Shown here one piece after another: positions 27,008 to 36,550 of a stretch of 64,000 nt of DNA. Both the position numbers and the translations under genes were made by a program. A model generated the notes under the pieces. That model had not been told where the DNA came from. It did no database searches and worked only from the letters and a program-made list of their open reading frames with translations. This DNA is from Borreliella afzelii (GTDB lineage: Bacteria > Spirochaetota > Spirochaetia > Borreliales > Borreliaceae), in contig NZ_JACHGM010000002.1 in assembly GCF_014202295.1 (NCBI RefSeq), positions 285,039 to 349,038 on the forward strand. The letters are read 5' to 3'. Within the stretch, counting starts at the first letter, position 1. Each line of letters starts with the position of its first letter.

Positions 27008-28663
27008 ATGGAAAATCAAAAAGATTTACAAGAAAATTATTTGAAAGTACTTGAAAGGGTAGAACTTGGAAGTCGTGTTTCTGGAACGATTGTTAACATT
27101 ATGAAGGATTATGTTCTAGTCGATGTTGGCTATAAATCTGAAGGCTTTATCAAGATTGAAGAATTTGAAAATGTTCCCAAAATTGGTGATAAACTTGAAG
27201 CAATCGTTGTAAGAATAGGTGGAGAATTGGGGCTGATTTTAAGTGTTGAAAAGCTTGATTCTTTGAATTTTCAAGATAAAGTAAATGAGTATATTCAAAA
27301 TAAAAAAGTAATTAAAGGTAAAGTGTTGGTTGAGCTTTCTAATGGCTATAAGATTCAAATTAATGAAAATGTTTCTGGTTTTATGCCTTTTTATTTAAGC
27401 TCTAAATCTAAGGATGAGAAATTAAAAAGAGGCTCTATTGTTGAATTTTATATTCTTGAAGCAAGCGAAACGGACGGTTTGAGGCTTATTCTTGATAGGC
27501 GCACTTTAGAAAGAGAAAGGGAGCTTGCCAAGAGAATAGAGCTAGTAAGTTCTTATAATGAAGAAGATGTGGTTGATGGTATGGTTGATCGTATTACAGA
27601 ATATGGTGCGATTATAAAAATTAAAAATTTTGTTACAGGAATTTTACATAAAAGAAATATTGCTTTTAATCAAGTTGAAAATATTGAAGATTTTATTAGA
27701 GTTGGTGATAAGTTAAAGTTGAAAATTATTAAGATAAATCCACAAACAGGTAAAATGGAATTATCTCTTAAGGCCTTAAAAGCAAATCCTTGGGATTCTG
27801 TAGATGTTAAATATAAAATTGATAGCATTGTAAAAGGGAAAGTTGTAAAAATTTTGCCCTTTGGAGCTGTTATTGAGCTTGACAGCGAATTGTCAGGGTT
27901 TTTACATATAAGTAATTTTTCTTGGATAAAAGTAGTAAAGAGTCCTCAAGAATTAATAAAACTTGGTCAGATGGTAGAAGTTAAGATTTTAGAGATAGAC
28001 AAAGAAAATCAAAAAATATCTCTGGGTATTAAACAAATTAATGAGAATCCTTGGGAGAGATTAACTGAGAAATATCCTATTGGAAAGGTTATTCAAGGAG
28101 TTGTTACTAATATTACAAAAACAGGCGCTTTTGTAAATATTGAAGAAGGCATAGATGCTTATGTGAGCAAGTTTGATATTTCTTGGCTTGAAGAGATTGA
28201 TCCTGAGGAATATTTTAAGATAGGCGATTTAGTGAATGGGAAAGTGCTTGAGGTTGACAGGCGAAAGAGAAATGTTAGATTAGGAATTAAGCAGTTAGAA
28301 GAGAGTCCTTGGGAAGATTTTTCTAAAAGCTATAAAAAAGGTGATGCTATTGAGGTTGAGATTGTAGAGAAAAAGTCAAAAGGCTTTCAAGTAAGAGTTT
28401 ATAATAAAATAATGGGATTTATTAGCAAAATCCAACTAGGAGATACAAAAGAATCCAGTTTAGAAACTTTTGAAAAATTAAGCATTGGAGATAAGCTTAA
28501 GGTGGTAATAACAAATATTGATTCTAAAGACAAATCAGTGCTGCTCTCTTATAGGGAGTATGAGAATCAAAAATCAAGAGAAGAGATTTCTTCTTATTTA
28601 TTTAAGGGTAATGATGAGGAATCTTATAAGCCGTTTGAAAATTTGCTAAAGAGGGATGAATAA
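27008..28663 (+). CDS. rpsA: 30S ribosomal protein S1
   Basis: S1 helps the 30S subunit bind and unfold mRNA leaders. The 551-residue protein carries six S1 RNA-binding repeats, at roughly residues 15-82, 98-165, 183-250, 268-338, 353-424 and 440-510; examples are GSRVSGTIVNIMKDYVLVDV and GKVIQGVVTNITKTGAFVNI. GTG at 27002 is also in frame, but AGAGGTGA (26998-27005) lies directly before ATG 27008, which is chosen. The next gene's ATG overlaps its stop by one base. Confidence 0.97.
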   Translation: MENQKDLQENYLKVLERVELGSRVSGTIVNIMKDYVLVDVGYKSEGFIKIEEFENVPKIGDKLEAIVVRIGGELGLILSVEKLDSLNFQDKVNEYIQNKKVIKGKVLVELSNGYKIQINENVSGFMPFYLSSKSKDEKLKRGSIVEFYILEASETDGLRLILDRRTLERERELAKRIELVSSYNEEDVVDGMVDRITEYGAIIKIKNFVTGILHKRNIAFNQVENIEDFIRVGDKLKLKIIKINPQTGKMELSLKALKANPWDSVDVKYKIDSIVKGKVVKILPFGAVIELDSELSGFLHISNFSWIKVVKSPQELIKLGQMVEVKILEIDKENQKISLGIKQINENPWERLTEKYPIGKVIQGVVTNITKTGAFVNIEEGIDAYVSKFDISWLEEIDPEEYFKIGDLVNGKVLEVDRRKRNVRLGIKQLEESPWEDFSKSYKKGDAIEVEIVEKKSKGFQVRVYNKIMGFISKIQLGDTKESSLETFEKLSIGDKLKVVITNIDSKDKSVLLSYREYENQKSREEISSYLFKGNDEESYKPFENLLKRDE

Positions 28664-29274
28664 TGGCTAAGAATAATCTTTTAGTTTTCTTTATTGCTAT
28701 TATTTTTGTGTTTGTATCTATTATTGTTGTTTTTTATAATTCTTTAAGTAAAGATTATGTAAAGAGTGGTGGTGAAATAGTAGAAAATCTTGAAAAGGAT
28801 TTAAATGATTATTTAAAAGAAAATGATGTCAAAGAGAGAGAAAAAATATCTCTTAGGATAAAGGAACTTATTTTAAAGGAAAAAGAAATTTCATCTTACT
28901 TTATTTCAAGATTTTATTTAGCTAAAGCTGTTTATTTGCAAAGTCAATCACAGTATGATGAGGCTATTAAGGATTTAGATATTGTTATTAAGGCAAAAGG
29001 TATTGAAAGCGAAATTGCTTTTATCAATAAAGCTACAATTTATGAAAAAATGGGATTAAAAGAAGATGCTTTATTAGTTTATGAGGATCTTATCAAGAAC
29101 ACTAGTTTAGGGTTTTTAAAGGTAAGAGCTCTTTTAAGTAAGGCAATATTGATTGAGGAAAAAGATAAAGACCTTGCTGTGAAAGTATATGAAGAGATTG
29201 TTAAATTCCCATATGAAAATAATTTATATATAAATATAGCAAATAATAAAATTTTAGAACTTAAACAAAATTAA
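28663..29274 (+). CDS. Membrane-anchored TPR protein of unknown function
   Basis: A 203-residue protein with one N-terminal membrane helix (about 6-28, LLVFFIAIIFVFVSIIVVFY) followed by TPR-like helices (FYLAKAVYLQSQSQYDEAIK, INKATIYEKMGLKEDALLVY). It is likely exposed in the periplasm. Translation is coupled to rpsA through a one-base TAATG overlap. It resembles YfgM/BamD-like TPR proteins in layout only; no function is assigned. Confidence 0.78.
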   Translation: MAKNNLLVFFIAIIFVFVSIIVVFYNSLSKDYVKSGGEIVENLEKDLNDYLKENDVKEREKISLRIKELILKEKEISSYFISRFYLAKAVYLQSQSQYDEAIKDLDIVIKAKGIESEIAFINKATIYEKMGLKEDALLVYEDLIKNTSLGFLKVRALLSKAILIEEKDKDLAVKVYEEIVKFPYENNLYINIANNKILELKQN

Positions 29275-29285
29275 TTTGTATTTTT

Positions 29286-29303
29286 GGGGGAGGTTTTATA
29301 ATT
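29286..29303 (+). promoter_or_regulatory. Ribosome binding site and proposed ATT start of the lipoprotein gene
   Basis: GGGGGAGG at 29286-29293 is one of the strongest Shine-Dalgarno sites in the window. Seven bases later comes ATT (29301), preceded by ATA (29298). No ATG, GTG or TTG occurs in any frame between the site and 29303, so initiation must use ATT or ATA if this site is used. Confidence 0.6.
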
Positions 29304-30056
29304 TTTTTTATCTTATATTTTATATTTTGTCTGGGGGTTATCGGATGTGGTCTTGACAATATTTTAATACTTCCATCGCCAGAAAAGATTGATAATCGAA
29401 TTTCAAGGGATTCTGTGGCCTTTTTTTTGCCAGCAGATTATTTTTCTAATCAAGCAGCTGAAAAATTAAGGGGTTTTGATATATACTATAAGTTTTATCC
29501 AGAAGGCGCCAATTATCATGTAAGTAGTTTTCGAAAAAGTGTGGAAAAAGATTTCGAAGCTTTAAGGGGTGTTTTTGACAATGTTAGTGAATTTAATAAT
29601 AGAGGGTTTTATAAAATAAATTTGAGTGCTACTATGTATTCTGGTAAACCTGTTTTTAAATTAAATAAAGAATGGGTCGATAGCAAATTGCCTTTGTATT
29701 TTGAAATAAATTTTGGAGAATTAAGAAAAGATGTTCCCGGTGAGGCTTTCATTATTGTAAGAAATGGAAATACTTCTTCGTCCCCTATTCTTCTTGAGAA
29801 AAAAAACATATATAGGTCTTACATTGACAAAGGGAAATATATAGGTTTTTCAAAATCTATTAAAAAGTCTGATCTTTTAGACAAAGAGAAAAGGCCAATT
29901 GATCTAAAGCATATAAATGACGATTTTTTTACAAAAGACATTGCTCCTAAATATAATTTGGCAATTTTTGTTATGGGCGTAGGCAGCATTGTTGACGATG
30001 CTTATAGTGTTCTTATTGATCTTGGAGATTTGTCGGGATTTAGTTTGTCTAATTAA
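29301..30056 (+). CDS. Probable lipoprotein of unknown function, unusual ATT start
   Basis: The frame is open from before 29298. Starting at ATT 29301 gives 251 residues beginning (M)FFILYFIFCLGVIGCG, a hydrophobic signal with lipobox VIGC (Cys16) but no basic N-terminal residue. The first conventional start, GTG 29415, has no ribosome binding site and would remove the whole signal peptide. The mature part is a single soluble domain with a beta-rich centre (GFYKINLSATMYSGKPVFKL) and no recognised family. It follows the TPR membrane protein by 26 bases and precedes a small membrane protein, suggesting a three-gene envelope set behind rpsA. Confidence 0.7.
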   Translation: MFFILYFIFCLGVIGCGLDNILILPSPEKIDNRISRDSVAFFLPADYFSNQAAEKLRGFDIYYKFYPEGANYHVSSFRKSVEKDFEALRGVFDNVSEFNNRGFYKINLSATMYSGKPVFKLNKEWVDSKLPLYFEINFGELRKDVPGEAFIIVRNGNTSSSPILLEKKNIYRSYIDKGKYIGFSKSIKKSDLLDKEKRPIDLKHINDDFFTKDIAPKYNLAIFVMGVGSIVDDAYSVLIDLGDLSGFSLSN

Positions 30057-30074
30057 TTAGTTTTATGGAGGAGT

Positions 30075-30353
30075 ATGATAGTATTTTTTTCTCATTTGAT
30101 TTTAACAAACATTATTATTTCTTTTTTGATAAGCTTTTTTGTTATGTTTTTAAACATATTGAATTTCAAGTTTTTAGTAATTTATTTAATAAGTTTTTTA
30201 GGTGGCATTGTATTTTTATTTTTTATTCCTTTTTTCTATTCTGATTATTATGAAAGGCGAATAGATCCTATTCTTTATTTATTTCCTATTTTAGGATCGG
30301 TGATTTTAATAGGTTTGATTAAATTTTCTGAAAGAAATAAGAACGACTTATAA
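30075..30353 (+). CDS. Small three-helix membrane protein of unknown function
   Basis: A 92-residue hydrophobic protein with three predicted membrane helices (about 4-29, 32-54 and 66-85), a short polar loop YSDYYERRIDP and a charged tail SERNKNDL. GGAGGAG (30066-30072) stands directly before ATG 30075, which supports real translation. It is the last gene before a terminator and closes the cluster that began at 20047. Confidence 0.7.
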   Translation: MIVFFSHLILTNIIISFLISFFVMFLNILNFKFLVIYLISFLGGIVFLFFIPFFYSDYYERRIDPILYLFPILGSVILIGLIKFSERNKNDL

Positions 30354-30370
30354 AAGAATGATTTTTAAAA

Positions 30371-30396
30371 GAGTTGAGAATCAACTTAGTTTTTAA
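30371..30396 (+). terminator. Probable rho-independent terminator after the 20-30 kb gene cluster
   Basis: AGTTGA (30372-30377) and TCAACT (30381-30386) form a six-pair stem with loop GAA, followed by TAGTTTTT. Short stem but correctly placed, between the small membrane protein and the rpsB promoter. Confidence 0.55.
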
Positions 30397-30472
30397 TATT
30401 TTTTATTAATATAATTTGTTAATAATTTTATTCAAGAGTGAAATGTTTGTTTTTAATAGGTGGACTTATTGG

Positions 30473-30500
30473 TTGGATTGTTTTATTATATTCTTATAAA
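30473..30500 (+). promoter_or_regulatory. Putative promoter of the rpsB-tsf operon
   Basis: TTGGAT at 30473-30478 and TATAAA at 30495-30500 are 16 bases apart. Transcription would start near 30507, giving a leader of about 59 bases that carries the hairpin at 30516-30535. Confidence 0.5.
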
Positions 30501-30515
30501 AGAGGGGATAATTTC

Positions 30516-30535
30516 CGCTATGTGGTGTCATAGTG
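30516..30535 (+). promoter_or_regulatory. Stem-loop in the rpsB leader
   Basis: CGCTATG and CATAGTG pair over seven positions (one G-U) around loop TGGTGT. It lies between predicted transcript start and the AGGAGG of rpsB, a position where many bacteria have an S2-binding autoregulatory leader. It is not followed by a T-run, so it is not a terminator. The S2 link is inference. Confidence 0.4.
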
Positions 30536-30565
30536 AGTAAAAGAGAAGGATAATAGGAGGTTGAT

Positions 30566-31348
30566 TTGGCAATTATTACGATGAAGAGCTTGTTGGAGGC
30601 CGGAGTTCATTTTGGTCATCAGGTAAAAAGGCTTGATCCTAGAATGAAAAGATTTATTTTTTCCGAGAGAAATGAAATACATATTTTAGATCTTCAAAAG
30701 ACTTTACAAGGTATTAAAGATTCTTATGAGCTTGTTCAAAGAGTGATAAAAGATGGCAAAAAGGTGCTTTTTATTGGAACCAAAAAGCAAGCTAGTGAAA
30801 TAATCGAACAAGAAGCAAGAAGAAGTGATATGCCATATGTTAATAATAGATGGCTTGGGGGCATGCTTTCTAATTTTAATACGATTAGAAAATCTGTTCA
30901 AAAATTAAAAAAGCTAGAAAAGATGGAAGTTGATGGAACTTTTGATATGATAAGTAAAAAAGAGATTTCACAGCTCAATCGTGAAAAATTAAAATTAGCT
31001 AAAAATTTATCAGGTATTAAAGACATGGAAACGCTTCCTGGTGCTGTTTTTATCATTGATCCTAAGAGGGAGCAAATAGCTATTAATGAGGCTAGAAAAT
31101 TAAAAATCCCCATTATTTCTGTGGTTGATACAAATTGTAATCCGGATGTTATTGATTGCCCAATTCCTGGGAATGATGATGCTATTCGTTCTGTTGCTTT
31201 GTTTACCAAAATAATATCTGATGCTATTTTAGAAAGTGATAAAGAGGTTGGTATTCAAATAATTGAAAATTTGAACGAAGAAGATTTGATGAAAGAAATT
31301 GAAATTAAAAATGATAAAAGTGATTCTATTGAAGAAGGGGGGGAATAA
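30566..31348 (+). CDS. rpsB: 30S ribosomal protein S2
   Basis: Component of the small ribosomal subunit. The 260-residue protein shows [21 protein letters not shown], the signature [13 protein letters not shown] and [21 protein letters not shown]. The start is TTG 30566 with AGGAGG (30555-30560) five bases before; no ATG is close. Followed by tsf after three bases, the universal rpsB-tsf pair. Confidence 0.98.
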   Translation: MAIITMKSLLEAGVHFGHQVKRLDPRMKRFIFSERNEIHILDLQKTLQGIKDSYELVQRVIKDGKKVLFIGTKKQASEIIEQEARRSDMPYVNNRWLGGMLSNFNTIRKSVQKLKKLEKMEVDGTFDMISKKEISQLNREKLKLAKNLSGIKDMETLPGAVFIIDPKREQIAINEARKLKIPIISVVDTNCNPDVIDCPIPGNDDAIRSVALFTKIISDAILESDKEVGIQIIENLNEEDLMKEIEIKNDKSDSIEEGGE

Positions 31349-31351
31349 TTT

Positions 31352-32191
31352 ATGAGCATTATTAGTCCTCAAGATGTAAAAAAACTTCGAGAAGAAACCA
31401 ATGCTGGTTTTGGGGATTGTAAAAAAGCTTTGTCTGCTGCTGGTGGAGATTTTGAATTAGCTAAAAAAAAACTTAGAGAAATGGGAATTGCGTCTGCTGA
31501 GAAAAGACTTGACCGAGATGCAAAAGAAGGTAGAGTATTCTCATATTCAAATAATATTCATGCAGGTCTTTTGCTTGTTTCTTGTGAAACAGACTTTGTT
31601 GCTTTAAATCACAATTTTGTTAATTTCGGTAATTCTTTAATTAAGGAATTGGTAGAGAGTGGAAGAAATTCTTTAACTGCTTCTCAAGAGTTAGAACTTA
31701 AAAATTTAGCAGCTACAATAAAAGAAAATATTCAGGTTAAAAAAATTTTTATTACTGAAATTCAATCTAATGAATTTGTAAAAATTTATTTGCATGGCGA
31801 ACAATCTAAAATAGGTGTTTTGGTTAAATTAAAAGTAGATGATTTTTCTAAAACTGAAGATAAAATGTTGCAAGATTTTGCTATGGATTTAGCTTTACAT
31901 GTGGCTGCTCTTGCTCCTATTTATTTGAGAAATGATGATGTTTGTCCAAATTATATTAAAGAGCAAGAAGAGATATTTGCTAAACAATTAGAACTTAGTG
32001 GGAAGTCAGAAAGCATAGTTAAAGGCATAGTTGCTGGAAAAATAAAAAAACATCTTGCTGAAATTTCTCTTCTTGAACAAGGTTTTGTAAAAAATGATAA
32101 ACTCACTGTTAGGGAGATGTTGGAAGAGGTTTCAAAAGCAATTTCAAGCAAGATAGAAATAGTTGAGTTTAAGTATTTAAGAATAGGATAG
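31352..32191 (+). CDS. tsf: Elongation factor Ts
   Basis: Nucleotide exchange factor for EF-Tu. The 279-residue protein has the N-terminal UBA-like helix region ([20 protein letters not shown]) and the core with [11 protein letters not shown] run of six G (GGGGGG) at the end of rpsB serves as ribosome binding site for ATG 31352. In operon order rpsB-tsf-frr. Confidence 0.97.
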   Translation: MSIISPQDVKKLREETNAGFGDCKKALSAAGGDFELAKKKLREMGIASAEKRLDRDAKEGRVFSYSNNIHAGLLLVSCETDFVALNHNFVNFGNSLIKELVESGRNSLTASQELELKNLAATIKENIQVKKIFITEIQSNEFVKIYLHGEQSKIGVLVKLKVDDFSKTEDKMLQDFAMDLALHVAALAPIYLRNDDVCPNYIKEQEEIFAKQLELSGKSESIVKGIVAGKIKKHLAEISLLEQGFVKNDKLTVREMLEEVSKAISSKIEIVEFKYLRIG

Positions 32192-32228
32192 ACAATGTAC
32201 TGCTTTTTGTCAGTAAGGAGGAGTTTAT

Positions 32229-32783
32229 ATGGAAGATTATAAGGCTTTTCTGGATGAAAAGATGAGCAAGGTTCTTTTATCACTTGACAATGAATATAAA
32301 ACGTTAAGAACAGGTAGAATTAGTAGTAATATTTTTGATAAAATTTTTGTTCAATACCATGGCCAAAGGACACCCATAACTCAAGTGTCAAGTATTAGAA
32401 TTCCTGAAGCAAGACTTGTTGTTATTCAACCTTGGGATAAAACTATCTTGAATAAGATAGAACAAGCTATACTTAATTCTGATCTTTCTATGAACCCTTC
32501 AAGCGATGGTTCTGTTATTAGAATTAAAGTTCCAGCTTTAACTAGTGAAAGGCGGCAAGATATTGTAAAGCATGCTAAAAAAATAGCAGAAGAACATAAA
32601 ATTTCAACTAGAAATATACGGCAGGATTTAAATAATAAGGTTAAAAAGCAAGAAAAAGAATCGGAAATCACAGAAGACAGTTTGAAAAGAATTTTAGATG
32701 ATATTCAGAAATCCACAGATATTTATATTAAAAAGATAGATGCGATTTTAGAATCTAAAATTCAAGAAATAATGGAAGTTTAA
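32229..32783 (+). CDS. frr: Ribosome recycling factor
   Basis: With EF-G splits post-termination ribosomes. The 184-residue protein shows [36 protein letters not shown] and the C-terminal helix bundle [28 protein letters not shown] lies a few bases before ATG 32229. pyrH, often found between tsf and frr, is absent here. Confidence 0.97.
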   Translation: MEDYKAFLDEKMSKVLLSLDNEYKTLRTGRISSNIFDKIFVQYHGQRTPITQVSSIRIPEARLVVIQPWDKTILNKIEQAILNSDLSMNPSSDGSVIRIKVPALTSERRQDIVKHAKKIAEEHKISTRNIRQDLNNKVKKQEKESEITEDSLKRILDDIQKSTDIYIKKIDAILESKIQEIMEV

Positions 32784-32788
32784 AGCCC

Positions 32789-33481
32789 ATGAATAAAAGT
32801 TCTCTTCCAAGTCATGTTGGAATCATCATGGATGGCAATAGAAGGTGGGCTTTAGGTAAGGGATTGTCTTTTTCAGAAGGTTATAAAGAAGGTCTTAAAA
32901 GAGCAAAAGAAATAGTTAAGCATTCTTTAAAGATAGGTATCAAATATTTATCCTTTTATGTGTTTTCTACTGAAAATTGGAAAAGGGATGATTGTGAGAT
33001 AGAAGAGTTAATGTTTTTGATTGCTAGCTATTTGAGGGCTGAATTTAATTTTTACAAAAAAAATGGAATAAAAATAATAGTTTCAGGAGATGTTGACTCC
33101 TTAGGTGAAGAAGTAAAAAGTTCGATAAAAGATTCTGTCAGCTTTTCTAAAAATTTTAACAATCTTGTTTTAAATTTGGCAATCAATTATGGAGGGCGCA
33201 ATGAAATACTTCGAGCTGTTAGAAAATTTGTTTCAAATAATTTTGATTTAAAGTCTTTAGATGAGAATACTTTTTCCAATTTTTTGGACAATCCAGAACT
33301 TCCTGATCTTGATCTTTTAATACGTACAGGCGGAAATATTAGAATAAGTAATTTTTTCTTATGGAGGATTGCTTATTCTGAATTAATTTTTTCAAATGTT
33401 TTGTGGCCTGAATATTATGAGAATAGGTATAGTAAGGATTTAGAATGTTTTCAGCTTAGAAGAAGAAATTTTGGGAGATGA
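32789..33481 (+). CDS. uppS: Undecaprenyl diphosphate synthase
   Basis: Cis-prenyltransferase producing the lipid carrier for peptidoglycan. The 230-residue protein has the substrate motif [11 protein letters not shown] with catalytic Asp, [13 protein letters not shown] and the C-terminal [21 protein letters not shown]. Five bases separate it from frr. It feeds the same pathway as murI and the penicillin-binding protein in this window. Confidence 0.95.
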   Translation: MNKSSLPSHVGIIMDGNRRWALGKGLSFSEGYKEGLKRAKEIVKHSLKIGIKYLSFYVFSTENWKRDDCEIEELMFLIASYLRAEFNFYKKNGIKIIVSGDVDSLGEEVKSSIKDSVSFSKNFNNLVLNLAINYGGRNEILRAVRKFVSNNFDLKSLDENTFSNFLDNPELPDLDLLIRTGGNIRISNFFLWRIAYSELIFSNVLWPEYYENRYSKDLECFQLRRRNFGR

Positions 33482-33485
33482 TTTG

Positions 33486-34328
33486 TTGAGTAAGGTTAAG
33501 AGATTTGCTTTTTTTGCAAGGTTGGGAACATTTCTATTTTTTGTTCCTTTGATTTTATTTTTAATATTTTTAGATTTTAAAAATTATTTATTTCTTAATA
33601 TTTTGATTTTTATATTTAGTGGTTTTGCCGCAAAAGAAGTTAATGATTTATTAAAATTTAAATCGTCAGGACTTTCGAGTATATTATCTTTTTTTTTAGG
33701 GTTTACTCCCCCCATTTTAACGTATATTCATTTTAATGTTTTTTATTTAGGCATGAATGTTGTATATTATTTGGTTATAGCGTTAGTGTTTAGTAATTGG
33801 ATTGTTAATTTAGTATTTATTAAAGAACATGAGATTGGAAACTTTTTGTCTCAAGCAACGTCAATACTTTTTATACTTATATATCCCGGGGTATTAATGT
33901 CTTTTATAGTTTCTATTACAACTTTTCCTAAGGCCCCATTTTTAATGTTAATACTTTTTGCTATGGTAAGTGGAAACGATACTTTTGCATATCTTTTTGG
34001 CTATTTTTTAGGGAAAAATAGTTATCGTCCTACTATTATTAGTCCAAATAAAACATTAATGGGGTTTTTTGGGGGCATTTTATTTTCTATATTTACTGCT
34101 ATATTTGCGGTAGTTTTTAGATTAATAAATTTAAGCTATGGAGAATCTATTATTTTTGGCATTTTAATTGGAGTTTTTACCATTATTGGTGATTTGTTTG
34201 AATCTGGATTGAAACGAAGTGCTGGAGTAAAGGATTCTGGGAAAATCATTCCTGGTAGAGGTGGGGCTCTTGATTCGATTGATTCTTTTCTTTTGACAGG
34301 CCCAATATTTTATTTATACTTATCTTAG
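33486..34328 (+). CDS. cdsA: Phosphatidate cytidylyltransferase (CDP-diglyceride synthase)
   Basis: Makes CDP-diacylglycerol from phosphatidate and CTP, the entry to phospholipids. About 280 residues with seven or eight membrane helices and the family signature IIGDLFESGLKRSAGVKDSG, continuing IIPGRGGALDSIDS. The end departs from the usual PGHGGxLDRxDS (His to Arg, Arg to Ser). No ATG is available: TTG 33471 lies before the GGGAG site, while TTG 33483 and 33486 lie five and eight bases after it; I use 33486. Overlap or abutment with uppS is retained in either case. Confidence 0.92.
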   Translation: MSKVKRFAFFARLGTFLFFVPLILFLIFLDFKNYLFLNILIFIFSGFAAKEVNDLLKFKSSGLSSILSFFLGFTPPILTYIHFNVFYLGMNVVYYLVIALVFSNWIVNLVFIKEHEIGNFLSQATSILFILIYPGVLMSFIVSITTFPKAPFLMLILFAMVSGNDTFAYLFGYFLGKNSYRPTIISPNKTLMGFFGGILFSIFTAIFAVVFRLINLSYGESIIFGILIGVFTIIGDLFESGLKRSAGVKDSGKIIPGRGGALDSIDSFLLTGPIFYLYLS

Positions 34329-34349
34329 TGATTTTTGGAGGAAATTTTT

Positions 34350-35651
34350 ATGTATATTCTTTTTAGTGTGCTGGCTCTTAGTTTTATAATATTTATTCAT
34401 GAGCTGGGGCACTTTTTATTTGCCAAGCTTTTTAAAGTTAAGGTTGAAGTTTTTTCTGTGGGTATAGGTCCTAGTATATTAAAGTTTAAAATTAATAGTA
34501 CTGAGTATAGACTTTCTCCAATTATTCTAGGAGGATATTGCAAGCTTAAAGGATTTGATCACCTAGAAAAGGAACTTAAGGCAAATAAAGAATTAGAAGC
34601 AGATAAAGATTCTTTGTTTGGAATTTCACATTTTAAAAGAATTTTAATATATTTTGCAGGTCCTTTATTTAATTTGATTTTTTCATTTATTGTTTTCATT
34701 TTTATAAGTATGATGGGTATTATATATTTTGACCATTCTTCAAAGGTTAGTATTTTAAATAAAAATTCTTTTTTAAAAGATAAATTTAGAGATGGTGATA
34801 TTATATTAAAGGTTAATAATAAAAAAATTGAATATTTCTCTGATTTGAGAAATATTATTCCGGAAAAAAAATCTACAGTTACATTTGATGTTTTAAGGGG
34901 AAAGGAAAATATTACTTTTGAAGAGACCGTTAGTTTGCAAGATTTTTTAAAAGAAATTGGCCCTTGGATTGATCTTGTGGTAGCAGATGTAGTTTTAGAT
35001 TCGCCTGCTAAAATTGCGGGAATGAAATCGGGTGACGAAATAATTAGCATTGATAATATTCTTTTGAAAAATAAAAGAGATTTAGATGATTTGCTTAAGA
35101 ATTTAAATTCAGATGTTGTGGAGATTAAGTTTTCTAGGAATGGAGAAATTTTTTCTTCAAAATTAGTATTTCAGGATAAAAGTAAAATGATTGGCATATA
35201 TTTTTCACCGCCTTTAAAAAGGCTAATTAAAGTAGAAAATGTTTCAAGTGCTATTAAGAATTCTTTTTTTAAGGTTGTAAATGCTTTGCAAGACATTTTG
35301 TATTCTATTTTTTTATTGATAACAAATTTTTTAAATACCTCCAAGAGTGTATCAGGCCCTGTTGGAATTATAGGAATTCTCTCTTCATCTTATTCTTTAG
35401 GACTATTGTATTGGATTAATAACATTTCTGTCTTGAGTTTAATTCTTGCCGGCATGAATTTGTTTTTTATTGTAATACCTGTTTTTGACGGGGGACAAAT
35501 TTTTATCAGCTTTATTGAACTTTTACGTGGAAAAAGATTTAAGGCCAAAACCATTTATTCTTTTTATAGCTTTGGTATTTTTTTTGCACTGTTTCTTTTT
35601 GGCTTAGGCCTTTTTAACGATTTGAAGGGTCTTTTACATATATTAAATTAA
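34350..35651 (+). CDS. rseP: RseP-type site-2 intramembrane metalloprotease
   Basis: Cleaves membrane-embedded substrates, such as signal peptides or anti-sigma factors. The 433-residue protein has [12 protein letters not shown] (HExxH zinc site) in the first helix, one PDZ domain near residues 205-275 ([20 protein letters not shown]; a weaker one before it) and the second zinc motif [21 protein letters not shown] is nine bases before ATG 34350; the TTG at 34335 lies upstream of it and is ignored. dxr, normally between cdsA and rseP, is missing. The stop overlaps the convergent hemolysin III gene by four bases. Confidence 0.93.
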   Translation: MYILFSVLALSFIIFIHELGHFLFAKLFKVKVEVFSVGIGPSILKFKINSTEYRLSPIILGGYCKLKGFDHLEKELKANKELEADKDSLFGISHFKRILIYFAGPLFNLIFSFIVFIFISMMGIIYFDHSSKVSILNKNSFLKDKFRDGDIILKVNNKKIEYFSDLRNIIPEKKSTVTFDVLRGKENITFEETVSLQDFLKEIGPWIDLVVADVVLDSPAKIAGMKSGDEIISIDNILLKNKRDLDDLLKNLNSDVVEIKFSRNGEIFSSKLVFQDKSKMIGIYFSPPLKRLIKVENVSSAIKNSFFKVVNALQDILYSIFLLITNFLNTSKSVSGPVGIIGILSSSYSLGLLYWINNISVLSLILAGMNLFFIVIPVFDGGQIFISFIELLRGKRFKAKTIYSFYSFGIFFALFLFGLGLFNDLKGLLHILN

Positions 35652-36349
35652 AAATTAGAAATGTATTTTAGCATAAGCCAAAAGTGAGATGCCGATGCAA
35701 TTATTATTAATATGTGAAATACATCATGCATTTTCATGTTAATTGTTGGATTGAATTTTTTACTTAATATATATATTATTCCGCCTATTGTATATACGAT
35801 TCCACCAAAAACTAGCCAAAAAAATCCTTTTCCACTAAGAGCTTCGTAAATAGGCTTAATTTTAAAAAGGATAAGCCACCCCATGATTATAAATATAGAT
35901 CCATTAAACCACCCGGGGCTATTTGTAAATATTGCCTTGAAAATGATTCCGATTATAGCTAGACTCCATACTATAGATAAGATTATTATCCCTGATTTAT
36001 TTGGCACAAGGATTGCACATGCAGGAGTATATGTTCCTGCTATTAGAATAAATATTGAAATATGATCAAATTTTCTAAATATTTTTTTTATCCTACTTCC
36101 TTTTGGAAATATATGGTAAAGAGTGCTCATTACATATAATAGAGTCGTTGAAAATCCATAAATAAAGAATACAAGTATATGTAAATCTTTTTTCTTAAGA
36201 GCAGATATTGTAATAAGAATTGTTGTTCCAATTATAGACAAAATAATTCCAAAAAGATGCGATATAGAACTAAAAAGTTCATTCTTTGGTATTTTACTTG
36301 TATTAATATTGCTTAATGAGCAATTTTTAAGTTTGTTTTCTGTAAGCAC
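35648..36349 (-). CDS. Hemolysin III / PAQR family membrane protein
   Basis: A 233-residue protein with seven predicted membrane helices. Family marks are [15 protein letters not shown] near the N-terminus, [14 protein letters not shown] in the second helix region and [19 protein letters not shown] at the end, providing the conserved His/Asp metal-binding set of PAQR proteins. Despite the name, a hemolytic role is doubtful; related proteins act in lipid or membrane-fluidity homeostasis. GTG 36349 is preceded by GGAGGT at seven bases. Single gene, convergent with rseP. Confidence 0.9.
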   Translation of the reverse strand: MLTENKLKNCSLSNINTSKIPKNELFSSISHLFGIILSIIGTTILITISALKKKDLHILVFFIYGFSTTLLYVMSTLYHIFPKGSRIKKIFRKFDHISIFILIAGTYTPACAILVPNKSGIIILSIVWSLAIIGIIFKAIFTNSPGWFNGSIFIIMGWLILFKIKPIYEALSGKGFFWLVFGGIVYTIGGIIYILSKKFNPTINMKMHDVFHILIIIASASHFWLMLKYISNF

Positions 36350-36550
36350 AACTTTACCTCCGTTTGATCATGTATTTATAAAAAACTTATAATACATTAC
36401 TTTAATTGTAAGATTTTCTCAAGATTAAATTAAATCTTACTTGATTTATCTAGTCTAAATATTTAGCTTGTTTTATAAATAAGTTTTTTTTTATAAAAAA
36501 AGCTTTATAATAAATAGTGTTTGCTGAAATTAGCATTGGAGAGGCTTAGC

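Noticed and set aside
29302..29309. Run of eight T as a phase-variable tract switching the lipoprotein gene
   Set aside because: No alternative start codon exists in any frame upstream, so slippage would only destroy the frame; such runs are common in this AT-rich DNA.
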